A DNA stretch of 64,000 nt from Streptomyces sp. NBC_01283 (lineage in GTDB: Bacteria > Actinomycetota > Actinomycetes > Streptomycetales > Streptomycetaceae): positions 7,970,001 through 8,034,000 of the forward strand of contig NZ_CP108430.1 of NCBI RefSeq assembly GCF_041435335.1, given 5' to 3'. The notes under the pieces were generated by a model that had not been told where the DNA came from, searched no databases, and was given only the letters and a program-made list of their open reading frames with translations. This document shows positions 33,031-41,355 of the stretch, piece by piece (the stretch's first letter is position 1; every line of letters starts with the position of its first letter). Both the position numbers and the translations under genes were made by a program.

Positions 33031-36000
33031 ATGGGCGCGCAGCGTGAGGGATTCATCGTCAAGATCCGCGCCGGCACATCGGGTGCGCCCATCGGTGTCG
33101 GCTTCGTCGTCGGTGACAAGCAGATCGTGACCTGTGCCCACGTGGTCAACGTCGCCCTGGGGCGGACGAAGGACTGCGTGGACTGCCCTGCCGGAGAGGC
33201 GCGTATCCAGGTCGAGTTCGTGCTCTTGGGGGATGCGGAAGGAGCGCCTCTGCGGCATTGCCGGGTCAGTTCCTGGGATCCACCGCCCGGGGTCGGCCGC
33301 CTGGGCCGGGATGTGGCGGGTCTTGTGCTGGTCGGCGGGGACACTCTTCCCGTTGGTGCGGGGGCTGCCCGGTTGCTCGACGCCCGCATGGGCCTTGTCG
33401 GCGATGCCGAGGTGAAGGTCTTCGGCTATCCCGGAAACCCGCCCCGTACGGCCAACGGTGCCTGGAGTATGTGTGTGCTGCGCGGTGCGGTCGGTGGAGG
33501 ACTCATCCAGCTGGATGCAGACAGCGAGTCCGCTCTACGGGCGCAACCGGGGTACAGCGGGTCGCCGGTCGTTGCCGCGGACCGCTGGGGAGACGCGATC
33601 GTCGGCATGCTCTCGCTCGCGAGCCGCGACGGCTCCGCCGGTGACGCGTACGCCGTGCCGTTGTCGGAGGTGTCTGCCGCATGGCCCGAATTCCTGGGCC
33701 GGAGCGTCCTCCCGCCCTGCCCCTACCGAGGGCTGCAGGCGTTCAGTGCCGATGACGCCTCGGCCGGTGTGTTCGTGGGGCGGGAGAGGGAGGTCGAAAG
33801 GCTCCGGGCCATGGTGAAGGCCCAGCCGTTGGTCATGGTCACGGGGCCGTCCGGGGTGGGGAAGTCGTCGCTGGTGGCAGCCGGGCTGGAGCCCGAGCTG
33901 GCCGCGGACGGGTGGTCAGTGGCCTCGTTCCGGCCGGGCATGGCTCCCTACGAGTCCGTCGCCCGCGCCTTGCTGGAGCTCGAGCACCCACGGCGGAATC
34001 ACAGCCTGGAGGAACTGGAACACCGTGCTCGCGCCGTGCGGGAGGAGGGGTTCTGGACGGTCGCCTCAAGGCTGGCGGTGCTGACGGGGCGCCGACTGGC
34101 CTTGGTCGGCGACCAGTTCGAGGAGGTGCTGAGCAGCGGCTCGGACCGGCAGGAGCCCCTCGGTTTCCTGCGGCAGTTCCTTCCGCCCCCGGACGAGGCG
34201 CAGGACCCGAACGTACGCCTGGTGTGCACCCTGCGCGCGGACTTCCTCCCCGACCTGTTGGAGATGCCCGACATCGGGCCCCGCCTCCAGGACCGCCAAT
34301 TGAACGTGTCCCCCTTGGACGAACTGGCCCTGACCCGCGTGATCGTAGAGCCGGCCGCAGTGACGGGCGTCGCTTTCACACCCGGTCTGGCGGAGACCAT
34401 CGCGGCGGAGGCGAGCAGAGCGGCGGGCAGCCTCCCGCTGCTGGAGTTCACCCTTACGGAACTGTGGCCCCTGCAGCACGACAGGCGCGTCAGTTTTGAC
34501 AGTTACCACGGCCTCGGCGGTGTGTCCGGCGCACTGAACCAGCATGCGGAGAAGGTGTTCCGCACGCTGTCCGAACAGCTGGATGAGTCCCGAATCCGCC
34601 GTGTGCTGCTGTCCATGGTCCGCGCCCGCGGGGGCGCCTCAAGCGCGGTCCGCGTCACCGCCCACCGCTCCCACCTCGGCAAGGACTGGTACATAGCGCA
34701 GCTTCTCGCGGACCCCGAACAGAGGCTGGTCGTCCTTGGTCCGGAGGGGCCCGACACCGCGGAAATCGCGCATGAAGCACTGATCCGGGAATGGGCCAGG
34801 CTGGCGACCTGGGTGGAGGACGACGCCGATTTCCAGCAGTGGCTCGCCGTCATCGAGGAGCGGGCGGGGGAGGGCGACCTCTTGTCCGCCACTCGTCTCG
34901 CGGAAGCCGACCGATGGCTTGGTGAACGCGCCCACGACATCCCCGAGCCGGTCACACGCCTCATCGAAGGCAGCCGCCAAGAGATCATGATGCAGCAGCA
35001 GACCGAACAAATGCTCAGTGCGTCACAGGAGCTGACCGAGCAACTGCGGCAGCGCTCGCACGAGTTGGAGGAGCATCGGGCGGCCTTGCAGCGCTCCAAC
35101 GCGGAGCTGGAGGAGAAGGCCGAGCTGCTCGCCCAGCAGAACCGCCACATCGAGGTCAAGAACACCGAGATCGAAGAGGCCAGGCAGGTCCTGGAGGAGC
35201 GCGCCGAGCAGCTCGCGATTTCGATGCGGTACAAGTCCGAGTTCCTCGCGAACATGTCGCACGAGCTGCGGACGCCGCTCAACTCCCTGCTGATCCTGGC
35301 CAAGTTGCTCGCGACCAACGCCGACGAGAACCTCACTCCCAAGCAGGTGCAGTTCGCCGAGACGATCCACGGTGCGGGCTCGGATCTGCTGCAGCTGATC
35401 AACGACATCCTCGACCTGTCGAAGGTCGAGGCGGGCAAGATGGATGTCTCCCCGACGCGGATCGCCGTGGTGCAGCTGGTGGACTACGTAGAGGCCACGT
35501 TCCGGCCGCTGACCGAGGAGAAGGGCCTCGACTTCTCCATACATGTGTCTCCGGAGCTGCCCGAGACGCTGCACACGGACGAGATGCGGCTCCTCCAGGT
35601 GCTGCGCAACCTCCTGTCCAACGCGGTGAAGTTCACCGACTCCGGAGCGGTCGATCTGGTGCTCAGGTACGCCAACGCCGATGTGCCCCATGACATCCGC
35701 GAACAGCTCCTGGAGGCCGGATCGCTGCGGGACGCGGACGCGGATCTGATCGCCTTCTCGGTGAGCGACACCGGCATCGGTATCGAGGCAAGCAAGATGC
35801 AGATCATCTTCGAGGCGTTCAAACAGGGCAGCAGCATGGTCGGCAGGAAGTACGGCGGCACGGGCCTCGGGCTGTCCATCAGCCGGGAGATCGCACGCCT
35901 CCTCGGCGGCGAGATCCACGCGGCGAGCGAACCGGGCCACGGCTCCACCTTCACCCTGTACTTGCCGAAGGACTTCGCAGAGCCACTGCCGGTCCGGTAT

Positions 36001-36513
36001 CCGCAACGGAGCGCCCCTGCCTCGGCGGTGGCCCGACGCGAGGACATACAGAGGGCGGCGAATCCGCGACAAGGAGCAGACTCATTCGGCTGGACGGGTC
36101 CGGAGCCGTCCGCACCCACCTTTCAGGGCGAGAAGGTACTGATCGTCGACGAGGACATCCGGAGCGTGTTCGCGCTCACCAGCGTCTTCGAGTGGCAAGG
36201 ATTGTCCGTGCTGTACGCGGAGGACGGCCGCGAAGGCATCGAGATCCTCGAACAGTACGACGACGTGAGGGTCCTGTTGCTGGACATGACGGGGCCGGAC
36301 GGGCACACGACGGCCAGAACGATCCGCAGAAGCCCCCAGTTCGCCGGACTCCCGATCATCGCGCTCACCACGGAGGCCACGAAGGGCGACAGCGAGCGGG
36401 CTGTCGAGTCCGGTGCTTCCGACTACGTGACGAAGCCGGTCGACTCGGATCACTTGCTCTCCCTCGTGAGCCGACGGATGCGCGAAGGGAACGACGCCGG
36501 GGACGCCGCGTAG
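33031..36513 (+). CDS. Trypsin-like protease / STAND NTPase / hybrid histidine kinase fusion
   Basis: A 1160-residue cytosolic multidomain protein. (1) Residues 1-215: trypsin-like protease with an intact triad His37 (TCAHVV), Asp94 (GRDVAGLVL), Ser178 (GYSGSPV). (2) About 230-640: nSTAND-type NTPase, PYRGLQAFSADDASAGVFVG, Walker A GPSGVGKS (272-279), Walker B-like LALVGDQFEEVL near 360, and a winged-helix part with DTAEIAHEALIREWARL. (3) About 650-730: coiled coil rich in Glu/Gln/Leu. (4) Histidine kinase with NMSHELRTPLNSLL (phospho-His744), NLLSNAVKFTDSG, DTGIGIE and GGTGLGLSI. (5) Receiver domain, KVLIVDEDIRS to TKPVD, phospho-acceptor Asp1085. No membrane segment. It probably senses a cytoplasmic signal through the STAND unit and couples it to proteolysis, phosphotransfer, or both. 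Confidence 0.9.
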   Translation: MGAQREGFIVKIRAGTSGAPIGVGFVVGDKQIVTCAHVVNVALGRTKDCVDCPAGEARIQVEFVLLGDAEGAPLRHCRVSSWDPPPGVGRLGRDVAGLVLVGGDTLPVGAGAARLLDARMGLVGDAEVKVFGYPGNPPRTANGAWSMCVLRGAVGGGLIQLDADSESALRAQPGYSGSPVVAADRWGDAIVGMLSLASRDGSAGDAYAVPLSEVSAAWPEFLGRSVLPPCPYRGLQAFSADDASAGVFVGREREVERLRAMVKAQPLVMVTGPSGVGKSSLVAAGLEPELAADGWSVASFRPGMAPYESVARALLELEHPRRNHSLEELEHRARAVREEGFWTVASRLAVLTGRRLALVGDQFEEVLSSGSDRQEPLGFLRQFLPPPDEAQDPNVRLVCTLRADFLPDLLEMPDIGPRLQDRQLNVSPLDELALTRVIVEPAAVTGVAFTPGLAETIAAEASRAAGSLPLLEFTLTELWPLQHDRRVSFDSYHGLGGVSGALNQHAEKVFRTLSEQLDESRIRRVLLSMVRARGGASSAVRVTAHRSHLGKDWYIAQLLADPEQRLVVLGPEGPDTAEIAHEALIREWARLATWVEDDADFQQWLAVIEERAGEGDLLSATRLAEADRWLGERAHDIPEPVTRLIEGSRQEIMMQQQTEQMLSASQELTEQLRQRSHELEEHRAALQRSNAELEEKAELLAQQNRHIEVKNTEIEEARQVLEERAEQLAISMRYKSEFLANMSHELRTPLNSLLILAKLLATNADENLTPKQVQFAETIHGAGSDLLQLINDILDLSKVEAGKMDVSPTRIAVVQLVDYVEATFRPLTEEKGLDFSIHVSPELPETLHTDEMRLLQVLRNLLSNAVKFTDSGAVDLVLRYANADVPHDIREQLLEAGSLRDADADLIAFSVSDTGIGIEASKMQIIFEAFKQGSSMVGRKYGGTGLGLSISREIARLLGGEIHAASEPGHGSTFTLYLPKDFAEPLPVRYPQRSAPASAVARREDIQRAANPRQGADSFGWTGPEPSAPTFQGEKVLIVDEDIRSVFALTSVFEWQGLSVLYAEDGREGIEILEQYDDVRVLLLDMTGPDGHTTARTIRRSPQFAGLPIIALTTEATKGDSERAVESGASDYVTKPVDSDHLLSLVSRRMREGNDAGDAA

Positions 36514-36615
36514 AGAACTCCTGCGTGTACCGCGAACGGAGTACCGCGCCCGTGGTAGTGGAAGCGGAATAGTGCCTGCATACGTACGTCGACTCGGCTG
36601 AGTCTGATCACGAGG

Positions 36616-36634
36616 ATTGAGCGCACCGCTCAAT
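36616..36634. promoter_or_regulatory. Inverted repeat before the MMPL gene (TetR-type operator)
   Basis: ATTGAGCG-CAC-CGCTCAAT is a perfect 8-bp inverted repeat with a 3-bp spacer, ending 17 bp before the MMPL start codon. Its form is typical of TetR operators controlling export pumps. No TetR gene is adjacent. Confidence 0.6.
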
Positions 36635-36651
36635 GACTCGAGGAGAAGACG

Positions 36652-38835
36652 ATGCCAACCGAGACTCCCCGCACGGATGGGGCTCTGGCGGGACTGGCCC
36701 GGTTCTGTTACCGGCGTCGCCGACTGGTCCTCCTGACCTGGATCGTCGGTGTGATCGCTCTCGCGTTCGTCGGCTTCGGTTTCGGTGCCGCGTCCGACAA
36801 CGACTTCACCGGTGGGGACTCCGGCTCCGCCAAGGCGCAGGTCCTGGTCGAGAAGCACTTTCCCGAACAGCAGGGCGACACGCTGACTCTGGCCATCAAG
36901 GCGGAGAAGGGAATCGACGACCCGGCCGCGCGGAAGAAGATCGAGAAGGTCGTCGCAGATCTCTCCGACTCCTCCGTCACGGGACCGGTGACCTCGCCGT
37001 ACGAGGACAAGGATCTGGTGACGGAGGATCGGCGCATCGCCCGTACGACGATCCCGCTCACCGACCAGGACGTGCCGAAGACCGACGTCAAGCCCCTGGT
37101 GGACACGGTGAAGGACGCCTCGGGTGACGGGGTGATCCTTGGGCTCGGCGGGGACAAGGCCGAGAAGGCCGAAACCCCCAAGCAGGGCCCGGCCGAGAGC
37201 GTGGGTGTCCTGGCGGCAGCGGTGATCCTGTTCATCGCCTTCGGTTCGCTGGTGGCGATGGGCCTGCCGATCGTGACCGCACTGATGGCGATCCTCGGAG
37301 GCATCGCCCTCATCAAGCTCGTCGGGCACCTGGTTCCCTCGCCCGACTTCACCGTGCTCGTCGCGGCCCTGATCGGGCTCGGCGTCGGCATCGACTACGC
37401 ACTGTTCATCGTGACGCGCTACAAGGAGAGCCTGCAGGAGGGGGATGAGCCCGAGGCCGCCACGGTCAAGGCCATCACGACCGCAGGTCACGCCGTGCTG
37501 TTCGCGGGCACGACCGTCGTGCTGGCGCTCCTGGGCCTGGTCACCATGGGACAGCGGCTGATGACCGGCGTGGCCATCGGCGCGTCGCTGACGGTGCTGG
37601 TCACGATGATCGCCGCCGTGACTCTGCTGCCGGCCTTCCTCGGCTTCACCGGCCACAAGATCAACTCGCTGCGCCTGCCTCGTCGCACGTCCCGCAGGAA
37701 CCAGAACAAGCCCGCCGGTGTCCCCTCGCGGGAGCGCCGCACGCCGGCCGAGCGCTGGGCCGGCGTGGTGCAGCGCAAGCCCTTGATCGCCGCGGTGCTG
37801 GCGGGAACGGGTCTGCTGGTGCTGGCCGCTCCCGCGCTGTCGATGCGGTTGAGCCTGCCCGACGCCAGTGTCCAGCCCCGGGACAGGAGCAGTTACACCT
37901 CGTACGAGATCGTCTCCGAGGGATTCGGCCCCGGCTACGGCGCGCCGCTGATCTTCGCCACCGAGATCGACTCCAAGGGCGCCGATCTGCAGCCCGTCGT
38001 CGAAGCGGTGCGGAAGACCGAGGGCATCGCCTACGCCACGCAACCCCGAGTGAGCAAGGACGGGCAGGCTGCCACCTTCATGGCCTTCCCCAAGACCGGG
38101 TACCAGGAGGAGGCAACGGCGGACCTGGTGCACGAGCTCCGCGACGACGTGCTGTCCAAGGCACCCGACGGCGAAGACGTCTATGTCGGCGGTCCGAACG
38201 CCGGCGCCATCGACTTCGCCGACGAGACCAGCTCGCGCCTCCCCTTCATGATCGCGATCGTCATCGTGATGTCCCTGCTGCTGTTGATCGCGCTGGTGCG
38301 GTCGGTCACCATCGCGCTGCAGGCCGCCGTGATGAACCTGCTGTCGATCGGTGCCGCCTACGGGGTGCTGGTCGCGGTGGTGCAGTGGGGATGGCTCGGC
38401 TCCGCCCTCGGTTTCCCCACGGAGATGCCGATCACGACCTGGGTGCCGATGATGATGTTCCCGGTCCTGTTCGGGCTGTCCATGGACTATGAGGTCTTCT
38501 TGATCTCGCGGGTCCGTGAGGAGTACGAGCGCACCGGTGACACCCGGATCGCCGTGACTCGTGGCCTGGCGCGTACCGCCAAGGTCATCACGGCCGCGGC
38601 CGCCATCATGATCGCCGTCTTCACCACCTCCCTGCTCGGCCCTGACGTCTCGATCAAGCAGATCGGTCTGGGCATGGCCGTCGCGGTGTTCATCGACGCC
38701 ACCATCATCCGGATGGTCCTCGTACCCGCCGTGATGGAACTGTGCGGCAAGGCCAACTGGTGGATGCCCGGGGGACGGGCGTCGAAGACGACCCCGGCCA
38801 CACGAGCCGGGGTCGAGGAAGAAGCCAGGGTCTGA
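36652..38835 (+). CDS. MMPL/RND-family exporter
   Basis: A 727-residue membrane exporter driven by the proton gradient. Two repeats of one helix, a large outside loop and five helices are visible. The hallmark segments are IGLGVGIDYALFIVTRYKES in the first half and LFGLSMDYEVFLISRVREEY in the second, which carry the conserved Asp-Tyr pairs. The external loop holds FIATEIDSKG-like FATEIDSKGADLQP. Similar proteins export lipids or antibiotics. Start ATG 36652 follows AGGAGA. It may serve the nearby biosynthetic cluster but is separated from it by terminators. Confidence 0.9.
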   Translation: MPTETPRTDGALAGLARFCYRRRRLVLLTWIVGVIALAFVGFGFGAASDNDFTGGDSGSAKAQVLVEKHFPEQQGDTLTLAIKAEKGIDDPAARKKIEKVVADLSDSSVTGPVTSPYEDKDLVTEDRRIARTTIPLTDQDVPKTDVKPLVDTVKDASGDGVILGLGGDKAEKAETPKQGPAESVGVLAAAVILFIAFGSLVAMGLPIVTALMAILGGIALIKLVGHLVPSPDFTVLVAALIGLGVGIDYALFIVTRYKESLQEGDEPEAATVKAITTAGHAVLFAGTTVVLALLGLVTMGQRLMTGVAIGASLTVLVTMIAAVTLLPAFLGFTGHKINSLRLPRRTSRRNQNKPAGVPSRERRTPAERWAGVVQRKPLIAAVLAGTGLLVLAAPALSMRLSLPDASVQPRDRSSYTSYEIVSEGFGPGYGAPLIFATEIDSKGADLQPVVEAVRKTEGIAYATQPRVSKDGQAATFMAFPKTGYQEEATADLVHELRDDVLSKAPDGEDVYVGGPNAGAIDFADETSSRLPFMIAIVIVMSLLLLIALVRSVTIALQAAVMNLLSIGAAYGVLVAVVQWGWLGSALGFPTEMPITTWVPMMMFPVLFGLSMDYEVFLISRVREEYERTGDTRIAVTRGLARTAKVITAAAAIMIAVFTTSLLGPDVSIKQIGLGMAVAVFIDATIIRMVLVPAVMELCGKANWWMPGGRASKTTPATRAGVEEEARV

Positions 38836-38851
38836 CCCCTACCTGAGCCGG

Positions 38852-38889
38852 AGTGCGGGAAGCCCGTGGAAAACAGGGTTTCCCGCACT
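38852..38889 (+). terminator. Terminator after the MMPL gene
   Basis: AGTGCGGGAA and TTCCCGCACT pair in a perfect 10-bp stem, and an inner CCC/GGG pairing closes part of the loop. T-rich bases (TCTTTCC) follow. It lies 17 bp past the MMPL stop. Confidence 0.8.
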
Positions 38890-38920
38890 TCTTTCCGTGG
38901 TTTCGAAAATCCCATTCTCT

Positions 38921-38945
38921 GCCCCTGTTCCCGGTGAACAGGGGC
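38921..38945 (+). terminator. Second terminator in tandem
   Basis: GCCCCTGTTC-CCGGT-GAACAGGGGC is a perfect 10-bp stem with a 5-nt loop, followed by TTTCG. It backs up the first terminator and insulates the LuxR gene. Confidence 0.8.
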
Positions 38946-39316
38946 TTTCGAATTGAGATGAGGCGGCGGCCATTTGTCCGCTATGCCCTGCCGCATAGTG
39001 CGCCGTTGGCCACACCGTACCTGGACAGCAGTTCCGTCGGCCACCCATTACGTATGTCATGGTCCGCACCAGTAGAAAGTAATACTGGAAACCATGAGAA
39101 CCACACCCCCATGCCATGACAAAAATTCTATGGAAACGCCCGAAAATTCAGGCCATGATTTCGCTATGCTGACTGGAAAGCTCCGGTGGGATTATCGCAG
39201 GGCCGGCCGTGTTGACAATTGCGACAGGCGATCGGGTTTCCATGCGTTAGACGGTCTGTAGTCGATCAAGTTTCGAGCGTTCTATCCAGTCGCACGAGCA
39301 TAATCTGAGTGGGGTT
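38946..39316. other. AT-enriched promoter region of the truncated LuxR gene
   Basis: About 370 bp, clearly richer in A/T than the rest of the window, with no coding frame of note. It includes a nested dyad (39058-39096) and an isolated TTGACA at 39212-39217, for which I could not identify a convincing -10 partner. The composition continues into the first third of the LuxR gene. Confidence 0.45.
39058..39096. promoter_or_regulatory. Nested inverted repeat upstream of the LuxR gene
   Basis: The outer arms CATGGT/ACCATG enclose the inner arms CCAGTA/TACTGG around an 8-nt loop. It lies in the AT-rich region about 220 bp before the LuxR start and could be an operator or an RNA stem. No known consensus fits. 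Confidence 0.4.
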
Positions 39317-41347
39317 ATGGCAATGAGACCGACGATAGAGAAGCAAGATTCAGTAGCTGCGCCCTTGCGGGGCCTCCTCGCGGCCGATGCGGACGACGGG
39401 CTGCTCGACTTCGCCGCCGGCGCCAGCGGTAACCCTCGACTCCTCGCCGAACTCGTACTCGGACTCGTGGAAGAAGGGCTCATAAAGGAACAAAACGGCA
39501 CGGTCAGGTTGACCGGACCGCAGGTTCCGCTTCGCGTGCTGACGTTCGTGAAGAATCGGCTGACCGATTTGAGTCCGAACTGTCAGCAGTTTCTGAAGGT
39601 CGCGGCGATGTTGGGAAAATCCTTCATGCTGGAGGATGTCTCCAGAATGCTGGATCAGTCTTCTGCCACCTTGCTCCCACCCCTGGAAGAGGCAATGTCC
39701 TCAGGTTTCATCATTGCCGCCGAACATCAATTTGCGTTCCACAGTGATTTTCTCTTCCAGGGGGTCATCGAGTCAATCCCGGTTCCGGCCCGTGGCGCAT
39801 TGCAACGCGAGGCGCTCGGGCATTCCGGGAAGCGGGTGCAGGCCCATGATCAGCAATTCTGGGTCACCGAGCGCAAGCCCGAACCGTCCGTACGTTTCAA
39901 AGAGGAAGTCGATGGCACGTGCTCAAGGGCGCACAGTCTCATCGTGAACGGGAATGCGGCAGAAGGCATACGTGTCGCGGAGCGAATACTCTCCGGTCCG
40001 ACTGCTTCGGCGGCGGACCGACTCGACGCGGAAGCGTCCGTCATTCTGGGTTACTCTCTGCTCGGCAAGCAAGAGGCCGATGAGCATTCCGTACGGATCC
40101 TGCGGGAGCGAGGGACGCGGCAAGGCGATATCGCCGCGTTGATGGCATTGACGACCCTCTCCAACGCTCGCTGGAGATCCGGGGAATTAGCCGAGGGGTT
40201 GAGCCTCGGTCGTACCGCGGTGCGGTACAGCGAAGACGTCGATCCGGTCTGGCGACTTCACTTCCGGCTCGCGCTGGCCGGAAAGCACGCGAATCTCCGG
40301 GAGTTCGACAAGGCGGAGCCGCTGATCAACGAGGCTGAAACCGGCCTGCGCAGTCTGCCCACGCAGGTCTGGACGGCCGCGCCCGCGGCCATGCGATCCC
40401 GGATGTTCCTGCAGGCCGGACGGTTCGGAGACGCCCGCCGTCAGGCGGAACTGGCGACTGCCGCAGTCGAGGGGGAGGCCTTCCCCGTACTCAGGCCCCT
40501 CGCGCACTCCGTGCTCAGCGCCGTTTGCCTGTATGTGGGGGATTTGGCCACGGCTGCCGAGTATCTCAAGCGGGTGCAGGATGAGTTGGCCGGCGACGAG
40601 GTGGTGTTCCACTCCGCGCAGTACGCGTGGACGGAGTTGCGGATCGCAGTCAAGACCGAAGGGCCCCAGGCGGCCATTGATCTGCTGTCGGACAAATACA
40701 GCCACCTTCCGACGCAGCGGAGTCTGTACATCGAGGATCCGGGCGCCGCCGCATTCCTGGTCCGGCTCGCGCTCGACGTGGGCGACACCAACCTTCTGCA
40801 CCGCGTGCTGGAGACGGTGGACGGCCTCGCGGGTGATAACCCGGGCATCTCCGTCATCAGCCTCGGTGCCATGCACGCGTACGCCCTGGCGAACAGTGAT
40901 CCGACCGCGCTGGCACGCATTGTCGCGCAGTCACCCGATCCCATCTCGGTCGCTCTGGCGACGGAGGAGCTCGCCAAGCTTTATGCCGCGAAGACTCCGC
41001 TCAGGAGAGGGCAGGCGCCTTCGATCTACCGGGCCTCGCAGCCCGCGGGTTCCGACGAGGCGGGCGCGCAGCAGAAGGCCATGTGCTGGGCCAGCCTCTC
41101 CGACATGGAACGGCGCATCGCGTATTTGGTGAGTGTGGGAATGACCAACCGTCAGATTGCCGGTCGGGTTCACCTGTCGGCGCATACGGTGAACTACCAC
41201 CTCAGGAAGGTCTACAAGAAGCTGGGTATCAATACCCGTGTCGAACTGGCGCGCGGAGCCGCACTCTATTCGAGTCGGGCAGCCATTTATTCGATGGAGG
41301 ACGAGGGGCACGGGGGATCCGGCAGGCCCGGAGGGGAAGCCTTCTGA
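39317..41347 (+). CDS. LuxR-family regulator lacking the ATPase core, with a TTA codon
   Basis: A 676-residue protein. The C-terminal LuxR helix-turn-helix is at about 594-647 (LSDMERRIAYLVSVGMTNRQ, then IAGRVHLSAHTVNYHLRKVY). The middle is TPR-like helical repeats. The N-terminus begins inside what is normally the end of the LAL NTPase module (GASGNPRLLAELVLGLVEEG), so no Walker A or B is present. The upstream DNA does not encode the missing part. An in-frame TTA codon at 40187-40189 suggests bldA control. It converges with the second LuxR gene, 8 bp apart. Likely a pathway-specific activator. Confidence 0.85.
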   Translation: MAMRPTIEKQDSVAAPLRGLLAADADDGLLDFAAGASGNPRLLAELVLGLVEEGLIKEQNGTVRLTGPQVPLRVLTFVKNRLTDLSPNCQQFLKVAAMLGKSFMLEDVSRMLDQSSATLLPPLEEAMSSGFIIAAEHQFAFHSDFLFQGVIESIPVPARGALQREALGHSGKRVQAHDQQFWVTERKPEPSVRFKEEVDGTCSRAHSLIVNGNAAEGIRVAERILSGPTASAADRLDAEASVILGYSLLGKQEADEHSVRILRERGTRQGDIAALMALTTLSNARWRSGELAEGLSLGRTAVRYSEDVDPVWRLHFRLALAGKHANLREFDKAEPLINEAETGLRSLPTQVWTAAPAAMRSRMFLQAGRFGDARRQAELATAAVEGEAFPVLRPLAHSVLSAVCLYVGDLATAAEYLKRVQDELAGDEVVFHSAQYAWTELRIAVKTEGPQAAIDLLSDKYSHLPTQRSLYIEDPGAAAFLVRLALDVGDTNLLHRVLETVDGLAGDNPGISVISLGAMHAYALANSDPTALARIVAQSPDPISVALATEELAKLYAAKTPLRRGQAPSIYRASQPAGSDEAGAQQKAMCWASLSDMERRIAYLVSVGMTNRQIAGRVHLSAHTVNYHLRKVYKKLGINTRVELARGAALYSSRAAIYSMEDEGHGGSGRPGGEAF

Positions 41348-41355
41348 CCCCCACT

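Noticed and set aside
36082..38133. A 683-codon leftward open frame opposite the fusion gene and MMPL gene
   Set aside because: Antisense shadow with low-complexity composition; no promoter or ribosome-binding site.
39317..41347. Frameshift or assembly error hiding an N-terminal ATPase of the LuxR protein
   Set aside because: The 370 bp upstream have terminators and AT-rich non-coding sequence, with no ATPase motif in any frame.
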